Below are positions 63,852-64,000 of a stretch of DNA of 64,000 nucleotides, piece after piece. Position numbers and translations under genes: made by a program. How positions within the stretch are numbered: position 1 is the first letter of the stretch; every line of letters starts with the position of its first letter. Source of the DNA: Streptomyces xanthii. Lineage in GTDB: Bacteria; Actinomycetota; Actinomycetes; Streptomycetales; Streptomycetaceae. The notes under the pieces were generated by a model that was not told where the DNA came from, searched no databases, and saw only the letters and a list, made by a program, of their open reading frames with translations. The stretch lies in the NCBI RefSeq assembly GCF_014621695.1, contig NZ_CP061281.1, forward strand, positions 4,774,001 to 4,838,000, read 5' to 3'.

Positions 63852-64000
63852 GTGAGCGCCAACGACAAGCACAGCACCCACCACGACGACAAGCTGCCCA
63901 TCCGGATGCTCCACGACCGGGTGCTCGTGCGGCAGGACGCCTCCGAGGGCGAGCGGCGCAGTGGTGGCGGCATCCTCATCCCCGCCACGGCGGCGGTCGG
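63852..64000 (+). CDS. GroES/Cpn10 paralogue, 5' part (runs out of window)
   Basis: A GTG at 63852 opens a frame that reaches the window edge (49 full codons). After a polar, His-rich 14-aa head (SANDKHSTHHDDK) come 'LPIRMLHDRVLV' and 'SGGGILIPATAAVG', the start and mobile-loop region of the co-chaperonin GroES fold. Classical GroES begins almost directly with the first block, so this is a second, extended copy rather than the groESL one. No GroEL gene can be seen from here. Confidence 0.75.
   Translation, partial: MSANDKHSTHHDDKLPIRMLHDRVLVRQDASEGERRSGGGILIPATAAV

Overview
The window is a very GC-rich chromosomal stretch of a Streptomyces. The evidence is the codon bias, the gene content (an SsgA-like sporulation protein, an ECF sigma factor with a ZAS anti-sigma factor, GlcNAc PTS genes with DasR-type operators, a HemD-like NnaR regulator, a CysO/CysM/JAMM cysteine locus) and the gene order. 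From memory, and without any search, that order matches the S. coelicolor core region around SCO2963 to SCO2899 read backwards. I see no phage, CRISPR array, rRNA operon or large biosynthetic cluster. Two tRNA genes (Cys-GCA and Leu-UAG) are present.

Layout, left to right. 1-5.1 kb: the end of a LysR-type regulator, then a three-gene operon for an extracellular poly-GlcNAc-like polymer (membrane anchor/mucin-like protein, bifunctional deacetylase-glycosyltransferase, acyltransferase), resembling the mat locus of hyphal aggregation. 5.4-8.0 kb: nitrate transporter NarK and the HemD-wHTH regulator NnaR. 8.2-11.4 kb: a DUF1772 protein, a GNAT enzyme, a CGNR zinc-finger protein, and sigU-rsuA. 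11.5-19.9 kb: HelD-like helicase, NAD-malic enzyme (its leader region holds a small Arg-rich ORF entangled with a terminator), HU, a HAD phosphatase, murA, yqgE and a DUF3039 protein. 20.6-25.9 kb: a three-subunit molybdenum hydroxylase operon with two odd features, plus a GNAT gene. 26-31.8 kb: tRNA-Cys, an MFS exporter, an SF2 helicase, an IclR regulator and a Lon-type S16 serine protease domain protein. 31.8-35.5 kb: a four-gene glycine betaine/choline ABC transporter.

35.6-42.4 kb: AsnC-type regulator and hppD (tyrosine catabolism), directly followed by a three-subunit nitrile hydratase, then a TPR protein, a GlcD-type oxidase and ssgG. 42.7-45.3 kb: two RDD membrane proteins and a small membrane protein. 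45.7-48.1 kb: a secreted M6 metalloprotease. 48.2-51.9 kb: a hypothetical gene, a 171-bp MITE inserted exactly at the stop codon of the nicotinamidase gene, pncA, pncB, clpS and a DUF2017 gene. 52.2-55.7 kb: an amino-acid permease and the JAMM/leader peptide/cysO/cysM cysteine locus. 55.8-57.3 kb: a membrane-anchored MazF-like protein and an MBL-fold hydrolase. 57.3-60.6 kb: nagE2, nagE1 and nagF with dre operators. 60.6-64.0 kb: rph, a lipoprotein, rdgB, tRNA-Leu, bcp, a DUF3618 protein and the start of a GroES paralogue.

A family of long inverted repeats (arms close to GCGCAGTTCCCCGCGCCCCT and its complement) occurs six times in intergenic DNA, four of them between convergent genes. Start sites were chosen by Shine-Dalgarno spacing, stop/start overlaps and family length. 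Family names and species parallels come from general knowledge. No database search was run.
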